A stretch of DNA of 64,000 nucleotides from Aegilops tauschii subsp. strangulata (Eukaryota > Streptophyta > Magnoliopsida > Poales > Poaceae). Of the stretch, positions 20,546 through 32,106 are shown one piece after another (within the stretch, counting starts at the first letter, position 1; each line of letters opens with the position of its first letter). The DNA lies in assembly GCF_002575655.3 (NCBI RefSeq), contig NC_053035.3, forward strand, positions 374,705,792 to 374,769,791. Direction: 5' to 3'. Position numbers and translations under genes: made by a program. Under the pieces are notes generated by a model. The model did not search any database. It worked only from the letters and a program-made list of their open reading frames with translations, and was not told the DNA's origin.

Positions 20546-21024
20546 TAGGGTCCGCACGCTTAACGTTCGATGACGATCGGTATTATGAGTTTATGTGTTT
20601 TGATGTACCGAAGGTTGTTCGGAGTCCCGGATGTGACCACAGACATGACGAGGAGTCTCAAAATGGTCGAGACATAAATATTGATATATTGGACGACTAT
20701 GTTTGGACTTCAGAATGGTTCCGGGTGAGTTCGGGCAATTACCGGAGTACCGGGGGGTTACCGGAACCCCCCGGGGAGTCTAATGGGCCATATGGGCCTT
20801 AGTGGAGAGAGAGAGAGGGGCGGCCAGGGCAGGCTGCGCCCCCCTCCCCCTTGGGTCTGAATTGGACTAGGGAAGATGGGCGGCGCCCCCCTTTCCTTCT
20901 CCCTCTCTCCTCCTTCCTTCCTCTCCTACTCCAACTAGGGAAGGGGGGAATCCTACTCCCGGTGGGAGTAGAACTCACCTTGGGGCGCTCCATGAGAGGG
21001 CCGGCCCTCCCCCTCCTCCACTCC

Positions 21025-21034
21025 TTTATATATG
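21025..21034 (+). promoter_or_regulatory. TATA box of Angela #2 LTR
   Basis: TTTATATATG lies between the GC-rich blocks that precede the transcribed part of the LTR. It is the counterpart of 1161-1170 on the minus strand. Confidence 0.7.
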
Positions 21035-21461
21035 GGGGAGGGGGCACCCCATAGACACACAAGTTCATAGTTGTCTTAGCCGTTTGCGGTGCCCCCTCCA
21101 CAGATTCCACCTCGGTCATATCGTTGTAGTGCTTAGGCGAAGCCCTGCGTCGGTAATTTCATCATCACCGTCATCACGCCGTCGTGCTGACGAAGCTCTC
21201 CCTCGACACTCAGCTGGGTCGAGAGTTCGTGGGACGTCACCGAGCCGAACGTGTGCAGATCGCGGAGGTGCCATACTTTCGGTACTAGGATCAGTCGGAT
21301 CGTGAAGACGTACGGCTACATCAACCGCGTTGGCATAACGCTTCCGCTTTCGTTCTACGAGGGTACGTGGACAACACTCTCCCCTCTTGTTGCTGTGCAT
21401 CACCTAGATGGATCTTGCGTGTGCGTAGGATTTTTTTTGAAATTACTGCGTTCCCCAACAG

Positions 21462-21477
21462 TGGTATCAGAGCCAGG
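21462..21477 (+). promoter_or_regulatory. Primer-binding site, Angela #2
   Basis: TGGTATCAGAGCCAGG follows the LTR end by one base. It is the initiator-methionine tRNA primer site of Angela/BARE-1-type Copia elements. Confidence 0.95.
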
Positions 21478-22685
21478 TTTATGCGTAGATGTTATATGCA
21501 CGAGTAGAACACAAAGAGTTATGGGCGATAATAGTCATACTGCTTACCAGCATGTCATACTTTGATTCAGCGGTATTGTTGGATGAAGCGGCCCGGACCG
21601 ACATTATGCATACGCTTGCACGAGACTGGTTCTACCGACGTGCTTTGCACATAGGTGGCTGGCGGGTGTCAGTTTGTCCAACTTTAGTTGAATTGAGTGT
21701 GACTACGCCCGGTCCTTGTTGAAGGTTAAAACAGCACACTTGGCGAAAAATCGTTGTGGTTTTTGATGCGTAGGTAAGAACGGTTCTTGCTCAGCCCATA
21801 GCAGCCACGTAAAACTTGCAACAACAAAGTAGAGGATGTCTCACTTGTTTTTGCAGGGCATGTTGTGATGTGATATGGTCAAGACATGATGCTAAATTTA
21901 TTGAATGAGATGATCATGTTTTGTAACACGGTTATCGGCAACTGGCAGGAGCCATATGGTTGTCGCTTTATTGTATGAAATGCAATCGCCATGTAATTGC
22001 TTTACTTTATCACTAAATGGTAGCGATAGTCGTAGAAGCAATAGTTGGCGAGACGACAATGATGCTACGATGGAGATCAAGGTGTCGCGCCGGTGACGAT
22101 GGTGATCATGACGGTGCTTTAGAGATGGAGATCAAAGGCACAAGATGATGATGGCCATATCATATCACTTATATTGATTGCATGCGATGTTTATCCTTTA
22201 TGCATCTTATTTTGCTTAGTTCGGCGGTAGCATTATAAGATGATCTCTCAATAAATTTCAAGGTACCAGTGTTCTCCCTGAGTATGCACCGTTGCGAAAG
22301 TTCGTCGTGCCGAGACACCACGTGATGATCGGGTGTGATAAGCTCTACGTTCACATACAACGGGTGCAAGCCAGTTTTGCACACGCACAATACTCGGGTT
22401 AAACTTGACGAGCCTAGCATATGCAGATATGGCCTCGGAACACTGAGACCGAAAGGTCGAGCGTGAATCATATAGTAGATATGATCAACATAGTGATGTT
22501 CACCATTGAAAACTACTAATTCTCACGTGATGATCAGACATGGTTTAGCTGATTTGGATCACGTGATCACTTAGATGATTAGAGGGATGTCTATCTAAGT
22601 GGGAGTTGTTAAGTAATATTATTAATTGAACTTTAATTTATCATGGACCTGATAGTATTTTGCATGTCTATGTTGTTCTCGATCA
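21478..22685 (+). other. Untranslated leader of Angela #2
   Basis: About 1.2 kb between PBS and gag ATG. Its first ~700 bp are the inverted counterpart of 1-716. It should hold the dimerisation and packaging signals known for BARE-1 leaders, but I cannot place them by eye. Confidence 0.75.
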
Positions 22686-23797
22686 ATGGCCCGTACTACT
22701 GTTCGTTTGAATTTTAATGCGTTCCTAGAGAAAGCTAAGTTGAAAGATCATGGTAGCAACTACACGGACTGGGTCCATAACTTGAGGATTATCCTCATTG
22801 TTGCACAGAAGAATTACGTCCTGGAAGCACCACTAGGTGCAAGACCCGATGCAGGAGCAACAGTGGACGTTGTGAACGCCTGGCAGAGCAAAGCTTGTGA
22901 CTACTCGATAGTTCAGTGTGCCATGCTTTACGGCTTAGAACCGGGACTTCAACGACGTTTTGAACATCATGGAGCATATGAGATGTTCCAGGAGTTGAAG
23001 TTAATATTTCAAGCAAATGCCCGGATTGAGAGATATGAAGTCTCCAATAAGTTCTATAGCTTCAAAATGGAGGAGAATAGTTTTGTCAGTGAGCATATAC
23101 TCAAAATGTATGGGTATCATAATCACTTGACTCAGCTGTGAGTTTATCTTCCGGTTGATAGTGTCATTGACAGAGTTCTTCAATCACTACCACCAAGCTA
23201 CAAAAGCTTCGTGATGAACTATAACATGCAAGGGATGGATAAGACGATTCCCGAGCTCTTCGCAATGCTAAAGGCCGCGGAGGTAGAAATCAAGAAGGAG
23301 CATCAAGTGTTGATGGTCAACAAGACCACCAGTTTCAAGAAAAAGGGTAAAGGGAAGAAGGGGAACTTCAAGAAGAACGGAAACCAAGTTGCTGCTCAAG
23401 TGAAGAAACCCAAGTCTGGACCTAAGCCTGAGACTGAGTGCTTCTACTGCAAAGGGACTGGTCACTGGAAGCGGAACTGCCCCAAGTATTTGGCGGATAA
23501 GAAGGATGGCAAGGTGAACAAAGGTATATGTGATATACATGTTATTGATGTGTACCTTACTAATACTCGTAGTAGTACCTGCGTATTTGATACTGGTTCT
23601 GTTGCTAATATTTGCAACTCGAAACAGGGACTACGGATTAAGCGAAGGTTGGCTAAGGACGAGGTGACGATGCGCGTGGGAAATGGTTCGAAAGTCGATG
23701 TGATCGATGTCGGTACGCTACCTGTACATCTACCTTCGGGATTAGTTTTAGACCTGAATAATTGTTATTTGGTGCCAGCGTTAAGCATGAACATTAT
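22686..23797 (+). pseudogene. gag and protease start of Angela #2
   Basis: The gag frame starts at ATG 22686. The capsid core runs through KDHGSNYTDWVHNLR and MFQELKLIF. A CCHC zinc knuckle (CFYCKGTGHWKRNC) lies near residue 251. A DTGS protease active site (VFDTGSVANIC) lies near residue 301. A TGA at 23139-23141 interrupts the frame and coding continues in the same frame after it. The frame is then cut at 23797 by the Athila-lineage insertion and resumes in phase at 32107 when the insertion and one ATTAT are removed. The position of AP before IN and RT is the normal Copia order. Confidence 0.9.
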
Positions 23798-25379
23798 TGC
23801 TACCTCTTGAGCACTGCGTTGGTTTTCCCTTGAAGAGGAAAAGGGTGATGCAGTAAAGTAGCGTAAGTATTTCCCTCAATTTTTGAGAACCAAGGTATCA
23901 ATCCAGTAGGAGACCACGCGCGAGTCCCACACACCTACACAAACAAATAAGAACCTCGCAACCAACGCTATAAAGGGTTTGTCAATCCCTTCACGGTCAC
24001 TTACGAGAGTGAGATCTGATAGATATGATAAGATAATATTTTTGGTATTTTTATGATAAAGAGTAAATAAAGATGCAAAGTAAAATAAACGACGCCAGAA
24101 ATAGCTTGTTGTCGGGAGATTAATATGATAGAAACTAGACCCGGGGCCATAGGTTTCACTAGTGGCTTCTCTCAAGAGCATAAGTATTACGATGGGTAAA
24201 CGAATTACTGTCGAGCAATTGATAGAATTGAGCATAGTTATGAGAATATCTAGGTATGATCATGTATATAGGCATCACGTCCGTGACAAGTAGACCGAAA
24301 CGATTCTGCATCTACTACTATTACTCCACACATCGACCGCTATCCAGCATGCATCTAGAGTATTAAGTCCATAAGAACAGAGTAATGCTTTAAGTAAGAT
24401 GACATGATGTAGAGGGATAAACTCATGCAATATGATATAAACCCCATCTTTTTATCCTCGATAGCAACAATACAATACGTGTTGTTTCCCTTTCTGTCAC
24501 TGGGATCGAGCACCGCAAGATTGAACCCAAAGCTAAGCACTTCTCCCATTGCAAGAAAGATCAATCTAGTAGGCCAAACCAAACTGATAATTCGAAGAGA
24601 CTTGCAAAGATAACCAATCATACATAAAAGAATTCAGAGGAGATTCAAATATTGTTCATAGATAATCTTGATCATAAACCCACAATTCATCGGATCTCGA
24701 CAAACACACCGCAAAAGAAGATTACATCGAATAGATCTCCAAGAAGATCGAGGAGAACTTTGTATTGAGATCGAAAGAGAGAGAAGAAGCCATCTAGCTA
24801 ATAACTATGGACCCGAAGGTCTGAGGAACTACTCACACATCATCGGAGATGCTATGGTGTTCATGTAGAAGCCCTCCGTGATCAATGCCCCCTCCGGGGG
24901 AGCACCGAAAAAGGCCCCAAGATGGGATCTCACGGTTACAGAAGGTTGCGGCGGTGAAAATAGAGTTTTGGCTCCATATATGATGTTTCCAGGGTATATG
25001 GGTATATATAAGAGGAAGAAGTACGTCAGTGGAGCAACGAGGGGCCCACGAGGGTGGAGGGCGCGCCCAGGGGGTAGCCGTGCCCCCCTACCTCGTGCCT
25101 TCCTCTTTGATTGCTTTACGTAGACTCCAAGTCCTCTGGATCACGTTTGTTCCAAAAATCACATTCCCGAAGGTTTCATTCCGTTTGGACTCCGTTTGAT
25201 ATTCTTTTCCTGCGAAACACTGAAATAGGCAAAAAACAACAATTTGGGCTGGGCCTCCGGTTAATAGGTTAGTCCCAAAAATAATATAAAAGTGTATAAT
25301 AAAGCCCATTAAACATCCAAAATAGAATATAATATAGCATGGAACAATCAAAAATTATAGATACGTTGGAGACGTATCA
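23798..25379 (-). repeat. 3' LTR of Athila-lineage element
   Basis: This 1,582-bp LTR is nearly the same as 30518-32101 by eye, so the insertion is recent relative to the remnant at 16590-17304. A TATA-like tract is at 25002-25011. On the minus strand the bases just before it (AAGCTTGGGGATGCT) are the likely polypurine primer. Confidence 0.93.
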
Positions 25380-25394
25380 AGCATCCCCAAGCTT

Positions 25395-28216
25395 AATTCC
25401 TGCTCATCCTCGAGTAGGTAAATGATAAAAACAGAATTTTTGATGTGGAATGCTACTTAGCATAATTTTCAATGTAATTCTCTTATTTGTGGTATGAATA
25501 TTCAGATCCGAAAGATTCAAGAAAAAAGTTTAATATTGATATAAAAATAATAATACTTTAAGCATAATAACTAAGCAATTATGTCTTCTCAAAATAACAT
25601 GGCCAAAGAAAGTTATCCCTACAAAATCATATAGTCTGGCTATGCTCTATCTTCACCACACAAAATGTTTAAATCATGCACACCCTAATGACAAGCCAAA
25701 CAATTGTTTCATACTTTTGGTGTTCTCAAACTTTTTCAATCTTCACGCAATACATGAGCGTGAGCCATGGATATAGCACTATATGTGGAATAGAATGCTG
25801 GTTGTGGAGAAGACAAAAAAGGAGAAGATAGTCTCACATCAACTAGACGTATCAACGGGCTATGGAGATGCCCATCAATAGATATCAATGCGAGTGAGTA
25901 GGGATTGCCATGCAACGGATGCACTAGAGCTATAAGTATATGAAAGCTCAACAAAAGAAACTAAGTGGGTGTGCATCCAACTCGCTTGCTCATGAATACC
26001 TAGGGCATTTTGAGGAAGCCCATCATTGGAATATACAAGGCAAGTTCTATAATGAAAAATTCCCACTAGTATATGAAAGTGATATCATAGGAGACTCTCT
26101 ATCATGAAGATCATGGTGCTACTTTGAAGCACAAGTGTGGAAAAAGGATAGTAGCATTGTCCCTTCTCTCTTTTTCTCTCATCTTTTTTTTGGGCCTTCT
26201 CTTTTTTTTATATGGCCTTTCTTTTTCTTTTTTTCGTCCGGAGTCTCATCCCGACTTGTGGGGGAATCATAGTCTCCATCATCCTTTCCTCACTTGGGAC
26301 CATGCTCTAATAATGATGATCATCACACTTTTATTTACTTACAACTCAAGAATTACAACTCAATACTTAGAACAAAATATGACTCTATGTGAATGCCTCT
26401 GGCGGTGTACCGGGATATGCAATGAATCAAGAGTGACATGTATGAAAGAATCATGAACGGTGGCTTTGCCACGAATACGATGTCAACTACATGATCATGC
26501 AAAGCAATTATGACAATGATGAAGCGTGTCATAGTAAACAGTGCTAAGTTGCATGGAAATATATCTTGGAATGGCTATGGAAATGCCATGGTAGGTAGGT
26601 ATGGTTGCTGTTTTGAGAAAGGTATATGGTGGGTGTATGATACCGGCGAAAAGTGCGCGGTATTAGAGAGGCTAGCAATGGTGGAAGGATGAGAGTGCGT
26701 ATAATCCATGGACTCAACATTAGTCATAAAGAACTCATATACTTGTTGCAAAAATCTACAAGTTATCAAAGCAAAGTATTACGCGCATGCTCATAGGGGG
26801 ATAGATTGGTAGGAAAAGACCACCGCTCGTCCCCGACCGCCACTGATAAGGAAGACAATCAATAAATAAATCATGCTCTGACTTCATCACATAATGGTTC
26901 ACCATACGTGCATGCTACGGGAATCACAAACTTTAACACAAGTATTTCTCAAATTTGTAACCACTCAACTAGCATGACTCTAATATCACCATCTTCATAT
27001 CTCAAAACAATTATCAAGCATCAAACTTCTCATAGTATTCAACACACTCATAAGATTTTTTTTACTAATCTTGGATGCCTATCATATTAGGACCAATTTT
27101 TATGATTAAAGCAAATTACCATGCTGTTTTGTAGGAATCTCAAAATAATATAAGTGAAGCATGAGAGAAAATAATTTTCTATAAAACAAATCCACCACCG
27201 TGCTCTAAAAGATATAAGTGAAGCACTAGAGCAAAAACTATATAGCTGAAAAGATATAAGTGAAACACATAGAGTATTCTAATAAATTCCGAATCATGTG
27301 TGTCTCTCTCAAAAGGTGTGTACATCAAGGATGATTGTGGTAAACTAAAAAGCAAAGACTCAAATCATACAGGACGCTCCAAGCAAAACACATATCATGT
27401 GGTGAATAAAAATATAGCTCCAAGTAAAGTTACCGATGGACGAAGACGAAAGAGGGGATGCCTTCCGGGGCATCCCCAAGCTTTGGCTTTTTGGTGTCCT
27501 TAGATGACCTTGGGGTGCCATGGGCATCCCCAAGCTTTGGCTTTTTGGTGTCCTTAGATGACCTTGGGGTGCCATGGGCATCCCCAAGCTTAGTCTCTTG
27601 CCACTCCTTGTTCCATAATCCATCAAATCTTTTACCCAAAACTTGAAAACTTCACAACACAAAACTCAACAGAAAATCTCGTGAGCTCCGTTAGCGAAAG
27701 AAAACAAAACACCACTTCAAGGTGCTGTATTGAACTCATTCTTTATTTATATTGGTGTTAAACCTACTGTATTCCAACTTCTCTATGGTTTATAAACTCT
27801 TTTACTATCCATAGATTCATCAAAATAAGCAAACAACACGCGAAAAACAGAATCTGTCAAAAACAGAACAGTCTGTAGTAATCTGTAATTAACACAAACT
27901 TCTGGAACTCACAAAATTCTACCAAAATAGGACGACCTACACAAATTTTTATTGATCTACTGCAATTGGAATCAGTATTTTATCACGTTCTGGTGATTTT
28001 TAACAATTGTTTTCGTGAACAGAATCCAAGAAGATCCTATAGGTTTAACTTGGCACAAACACTAATTAAAACATAAAAACAAATCTAACCAGAGGCTAGA
28101 TCAAATTTTTATTCCTAAACAGAAGCAAAAAGCAAAAAACTAAAATAAAATTGGGTTGCCTCCCAACAAGCGCTATCGTTTAACGCCCTTAGCTAGGCAT
28201 AAAAGCAAGGACAGAT
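25395..28216 (-). other. Non-coding 3' half of Athila-lineage element
   Basis: About 2.8 kb without conserved pol motifs on either strand. It includes T-rich tracts near 26165-26235 and the 54-bp tandem repeat at 27470-27592. The remaining short open frames have no recognisable domain. In autonomous relatives this region would hold RT, RNase H and integrase. Confidence 0.7.
27470..27592. repeat. 54-bp tandem repeat, 2 full units plus partial
   Basis: Units at 27470-27523 and 27524-27577 are the same by eye, with a partial third to about 27592. Each starts GCATCCCCAAGCTT. The same GCATCCCCAAGCTT motif also occurs at the polypurine tract next to the 3' LTR (25380 onward). Confidence 0.9.
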
Positions 28217-28627
28217 CTAGGTATTGCCATCTTTGGTAGGCAATCCATATGTAGCTCTCATAATAGATTCATATGGTAATTTTATTTTCTTTCTAGGAAA
28301 GTGTTCCATACCTTTCCTTAATGGAAATTGGAATCTAATATTCCCTTCCTTCATATCAATAATTGCACCAATCGTTCTAAGGAAAGGTCTACCAAGAATA
28401 ATAGGACATGAAGGATTGCAATCTATGTCAAGAACAATGAAATCTACGGGCACATAGTTCCTATTTACAACAATAAGAACATCATTAATTCTTCCCATAG
28501 GTTTCTTAATAGTGGAATCCGCAAGGTGCAAGTTTAAAGAACTATCATCAAATTCACGGAATCCTAGCAAATCACACAAGGTTTTTGGAATCGTGGAAAC
28601 ACTAGCACCCAAATCACACAAAGCATA
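28217..28627 (-). pseudogene. Aspartic protease of Athila-lineage element
   Basis: The active site reads CDLGASVSTIP, the Athila-type variant of DTGAS with Leu in place of Thr. ILGRPFLRTIGAIIDMKEG lies downstream and is the conserved C-terminal half of the protease. It is in frame with the gag C-terminal part (28628-29848) but separated from it by a TGA at 28628-28630. The stop is at 28217. Confidence 0.85.
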
Positions 28628-29848
28628 TCATTCATGATCTTTAATTCTAATTTTAATAGTAGGTTCCCACTCATCATAAATTTTTCTAGGGATAGAAACT
28701 TCCAACTCAAGTTTTTCTTCATAAGATTGCATCAAAGCATCAACGATATGTTTAGTAAAAGCTTTATTTTGACTATAAGCATGAGGAGAATTTAGCACGG
28801 ATTGCAACAAGGAAATACAATCTATCAAAGAGCAATTATCATAATTAAATTCCTTGAAATACAAAATAATGGGTTCATTAATATGTAAAGTTTTGACCTC
28901 TTCAATGCCACTTTTACCAATTTTTGCATCAAGATCTAAAAACTCCGAATTTTTTGGACGCCTTCTAGGTAAAGGTGACTCATCCAGTCCATCATTATCA
29001 AGATTCATATTGCAAAACAAAGATTTAATAGGAGACACATCAATAACTTTTAGATCTTCATCTTTATTTTCGTAGAAACTAGAAGAACACGCTTTCACAA
29101 AGCAATCTTTCTTAGCACGCATCCTAATGGTTCTTTCTTTGCACTCATCAATGGAAATTCTCATGGCTTTGAGAGACTCATTGATATCGTGCTTAGGTGG
29201 AATAGATCTAAGTTTCAAAGAATCAAAATCAAGAGAAATTCTATCAACGTTCCTAGCCAATTCATCAACCTTAAGCAATTTTTCTTCAAGCAAAGCATTG
29301 AAATTCTTTTGCGAATTCATAAACTCCTTAACACTAGTCTCAAATTCAGAGGGCATATTATTAAAATTTCCATAAGAATTGTTGTAGGAATTACCATAAT
29401 TATTAGAGGAATTACTAGGGAACGGCCTAGGATTAAAGTTTCCTCTATACGCGTTGTTACCAAAATTATTCCTACCAACAAAATTCACATCCATAGATTC
29501 ATTATTATTCTCAATCAAGGTAGACAAAGGCACATCATTAGGATCAGAGGAAACACTCTTATTAGCAAACAATTTCATAAGTTCATCCATCTTTCCACTC
29601 AAAACATTAATTTCTTCTATCACATGCACTTTTTTACTAGTAGATCTTTTGGTGTGCCATTGAAAATAATTAACCATAATATTGTCTAGGAGTTTAGTAG
29701 CTTCTCCTAAAGTGATTTCCATAAAAGTGCCTCCCGCGGCCGAATCTAAAAGGTTTCTAGAAGCAAAATTCAAGCCGGTATAAAAAATTTGTATAATCAT
29801 CCAAAGATTCAAACCATGTGTAGGGCAATTATGTATCATTAATTTCAT
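28628..29848 (-). pseudogene. gag C-terminal half of Athila-lineage element
   Basis: The 406-residue open frame begins within gag, beyond a frameshift near 29878-29885 that separates it from the N-terminal part. It carries an Asn-rich stretch (about 29400-29480) and a segment of charged and heptad-like residues. No zinc knuckle is evident. It ends with TGA just before the protease. Confidence 0.8.
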
Positions 29849-30297
29849 CCTCTCCCAAGCTTGTGCAACATGTTCAAATCAAGTTGCTTAAAATTCATGA
29901 TATCGTTTCTAAGAGAGATGATTTTAGTGGGAGGAAAATACTTAGAGATAAAAGCATCTTTGCACTTATTCCATGAATCAATACTATCGTTAGGCAAAGA
30001 CAAAAACCAAGATTTAGCACGATCTCTACGCGAAAAAGGAAATAGCTTTAATTTAACAATATAATTTTCCACATCTTTCTTCTTTTGCATATCACACAAA
30101 TCAACAAAACTATGTAGATGGGTAGCGGCATCTTCACTAGGAAGGCCGGCGAATTGATCTTTCATGACAAGATTCAACAAAGCAGCATTAGTTTCACAAG
30201 ATTCAGCATCGGTAAGAGGAGCAATCGGAGTGCTAAGAAAATCATTGTTGTTTGTATTGGTAAAGTCACACAATTTAGTATTTTCTTGAGCCATCAT
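29849..30297 (-). pseudogene. gag N-terminal half of Athila-lineage element
   Basis: The chosen start is ATG at 30297 (MMAQEN), about 190 bp after the PBS. The upstream extension of the frame to 30330 lacks support. The core motif DQFAGLPSEDAATHLHSF, then KLKLFPFSRRDRAKSWFLSL, is the Retrotrans_gag domain. One missing base near 29880 shifts the frame out of the C-terminal half. Confidence 0.85.
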
Positions 30298-30487
30298 GAC
30301 AAGCAAGCAATCCAACACACAAGCAAACAAGAAGCAAGCGAAAAAGAGGCGAACGGAAAAGAGAGGGCGAATAAAAAGGCAAGGGTGAAGTGGGGGAGAG
30401 GAAAACGAGAGGCAAATGGCAAATAATATAGTGCGAGGGATAAGAGTTTGTGATGGGTACTTGGTATGTCTTGACTTGTGCGTAGAC

Positions 30488-30505
30488 TCCCCGGCAACGG
30501 CGCCA
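30488..30505 (-). promoter_or_regulatory. tRNA-Asp-type primer-binding site
   Basis: The minus strand reads TGGCGCCGTTGCCGGGGA, 12 bases inside the 5' LTR end at 30518. This is the tRNA-Asp primer site typical of Athila-lineage plant Gypsy elements. Confidence 0.93.
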
Positions 30506-30517
30506 GAAAATCCTTCT

Positions 30518-32101
30518 TGCTACCTCTTGAGCACTGCGTTGGTTTTCCTTTGAAGAGGAAAAGGGTGATGCAGTAAAGTAGCCTAAGTATTTCCCTCAGT
30601 TTTTGAGAACCAAGGTATCAATCCAGTCGGAGACCACGCGCGAGTCCCACGCACCTACACAAACAAATAAGAACCTCGTAACCAACGCGATAAAGGGGTT
30701 GTCAATCCCTTCACGGTCACTTACGAGAGTGAGATCTGATAGATATGATAAGATAATATTTTGGTATTTTTATGATAAAGAGTAAATAAAGATGCAAAGT
30801 AAAATAAACGGTGCCAGAAATAGCTTGTTGTCGGGAGATTAATATGATAGAAAATAGACCCGGGGGCCATAGGTTTCACTAGTGGCTTCTCTCAAGAGCA
30901 TAAGTATTACGGTGGGTAAACGAATTACTGTCGAGCAATTGATAGAATTGAGCATAGTTATGAGAATATCTAGGTATGATCATGTATATAGGCATCACGT
31001 CCGTGACAAGTAGACCGAAACGATTTTGCATCTACTACTATTACTCCACCCATCGACCGCAATCCAGCATGCATCTAGAGTACTAACTTCATACGAACAG
31101 AGTAATGCTTTAAGTAAGATGACATGATGTAGAGGGATAAACTCATGCAATATGATATAAACCCCATCTTTTTATCCTCGATGGCAACAATACAATACGT
31201 GTTGTTTCCCTTTCTGTCACTGGGATCGAGCACCGCAAGATTGAACCCAAAGCTAAGCACTTCTCCCATTGCAAGAAAGATCAATCTAGTAGGCCAAACC
31301 AAACTGATAATTCGAAGAGACTTGCAAAGATAACCAATCATACATAAAAGAATTCAGAGGAGATTCAAATATTGTTCATAGATAATCTTGATCATAAACC
31401 CACAATTCATCGTATCTCGACAAACACACCGTAAAAGAAGATTACATCGAATAGATCTCCAAGAAGATCGAGGAGAACTTTGTATTGAGATCCAAAGAGA
31501 GAGAAGAAGCCATCTAGCTAATAACTATGGACCCGAAGGTCTAAGGTAAACTACTCACACATCATCGGAGAGGCTATGGTGTTGATGTAGAAGCCCTCCA
31601 TGATCAATGCCCCCTCCGACGGAGCGCCGGAAAAGGTCCCAAGATGGGATCTCACGGGTACAGAAGGTTGCGGCGGCGGAAATAGGGTTTTGCCTCCGTA
31701 TATGATGTTTCCAGGGTATATGGGTATATATAGGAGGAAGAAGTACGTCGGTGGAGCAACGAGGGGCCCACGAGGGTGGAGGGCGCGCCCAGGGGGTAGG
31801 CGCGCCCCCTGCGTCGTGCCTTCCTCGTTGATTGCTTTACGTAGACTCCAAGTCCTCTGGATCACGTTTGTTCCGAAAATCACGTTCCCGAAGGTTTCAT
31901 TCCGTTTGGACTCCGTTTGATATTCTTTTCCTGCAAAACACTGAAATAGGAAAAAAAACAGCAATTTGGGCTGGGCCTCCGGTTAATAGGTTAGTCCCAA
32001 AAATAATATAAAAGTGTATAATAAAGCCCATTAAACATCCAAAGCAGAATATAATATAGCATGGAACAATCAAAAATTATAGATACGTTGGAGACGTATC
32101 A
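30518..32101 (-). repeat. 5' LTR of Athila-lineage element
   Basis: This 1,584-bp LTR is the partner of 23798-25379. A minus-strand TATA-like tract (CTATATATAC) is at 31724-31733. It ends in TCA at 32101 next to TSD ATTAT. Confidence 0.93.
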
Positions 32102-32106
32102 ATTAT

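Larger units (their letters stand above)
18575..21460 (+). repeat. 5' LTR of Angela #2 with internal duplication and solo-LTR insertion
   Basis: The LTR runs from TGAAGG to CCCCAACA and is 2,886 bp long. Removing a 520-bp solo LTR with one TSD copy and a ~625-bp tandem duplication leaves about 1.74 kb, the normal family size. It also contains the TATA box at 21025-21034. Confidence 0.93.
23798..32101 (-). mobile_element. Athila-lineage Gypsy, gag-protease only (complete, antisense insertion)
   Basis: This 8,304-bp element is inserted in reverse in Angela #2 with TSD ATTAT (23793-23797 and 32102-32106). On the minus strand the LTRs read TGATACGTCTCC...GGTAGCA. The tRNA-Asp-type PBS, the LTR sequence and a poorly coding 3' half match the Sabrina/WHAM/BAGY-2 group of Triticeae Gypsy elements, though the exact family is not settled here. 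Only gag and protease are seen. No RT, RNase H or integrase motif occurs in the 2.8 kb between protease and 3' LTR, so it is non-autonomous. Confidence 0.92.

Noticed and set aside
20799..21119. Minus-strand ORF overlapping the Angela LTR
   Set aside because: The same residues appear in frame 1108-1302 of the other Angela LTR in opposite orientation; it is LTR sequence, not a gene.
27470..27592. CRISPR-like array
   Set aside because: The 54-bp units are adjacent, without spacers, in a plant retrotransposon.
25395..28216. Hidden RT or integrase in the Athila-lineage element
   Set aside because: No YxDD, HHCC or D,D-35-E motif was found in any frame on either strand.
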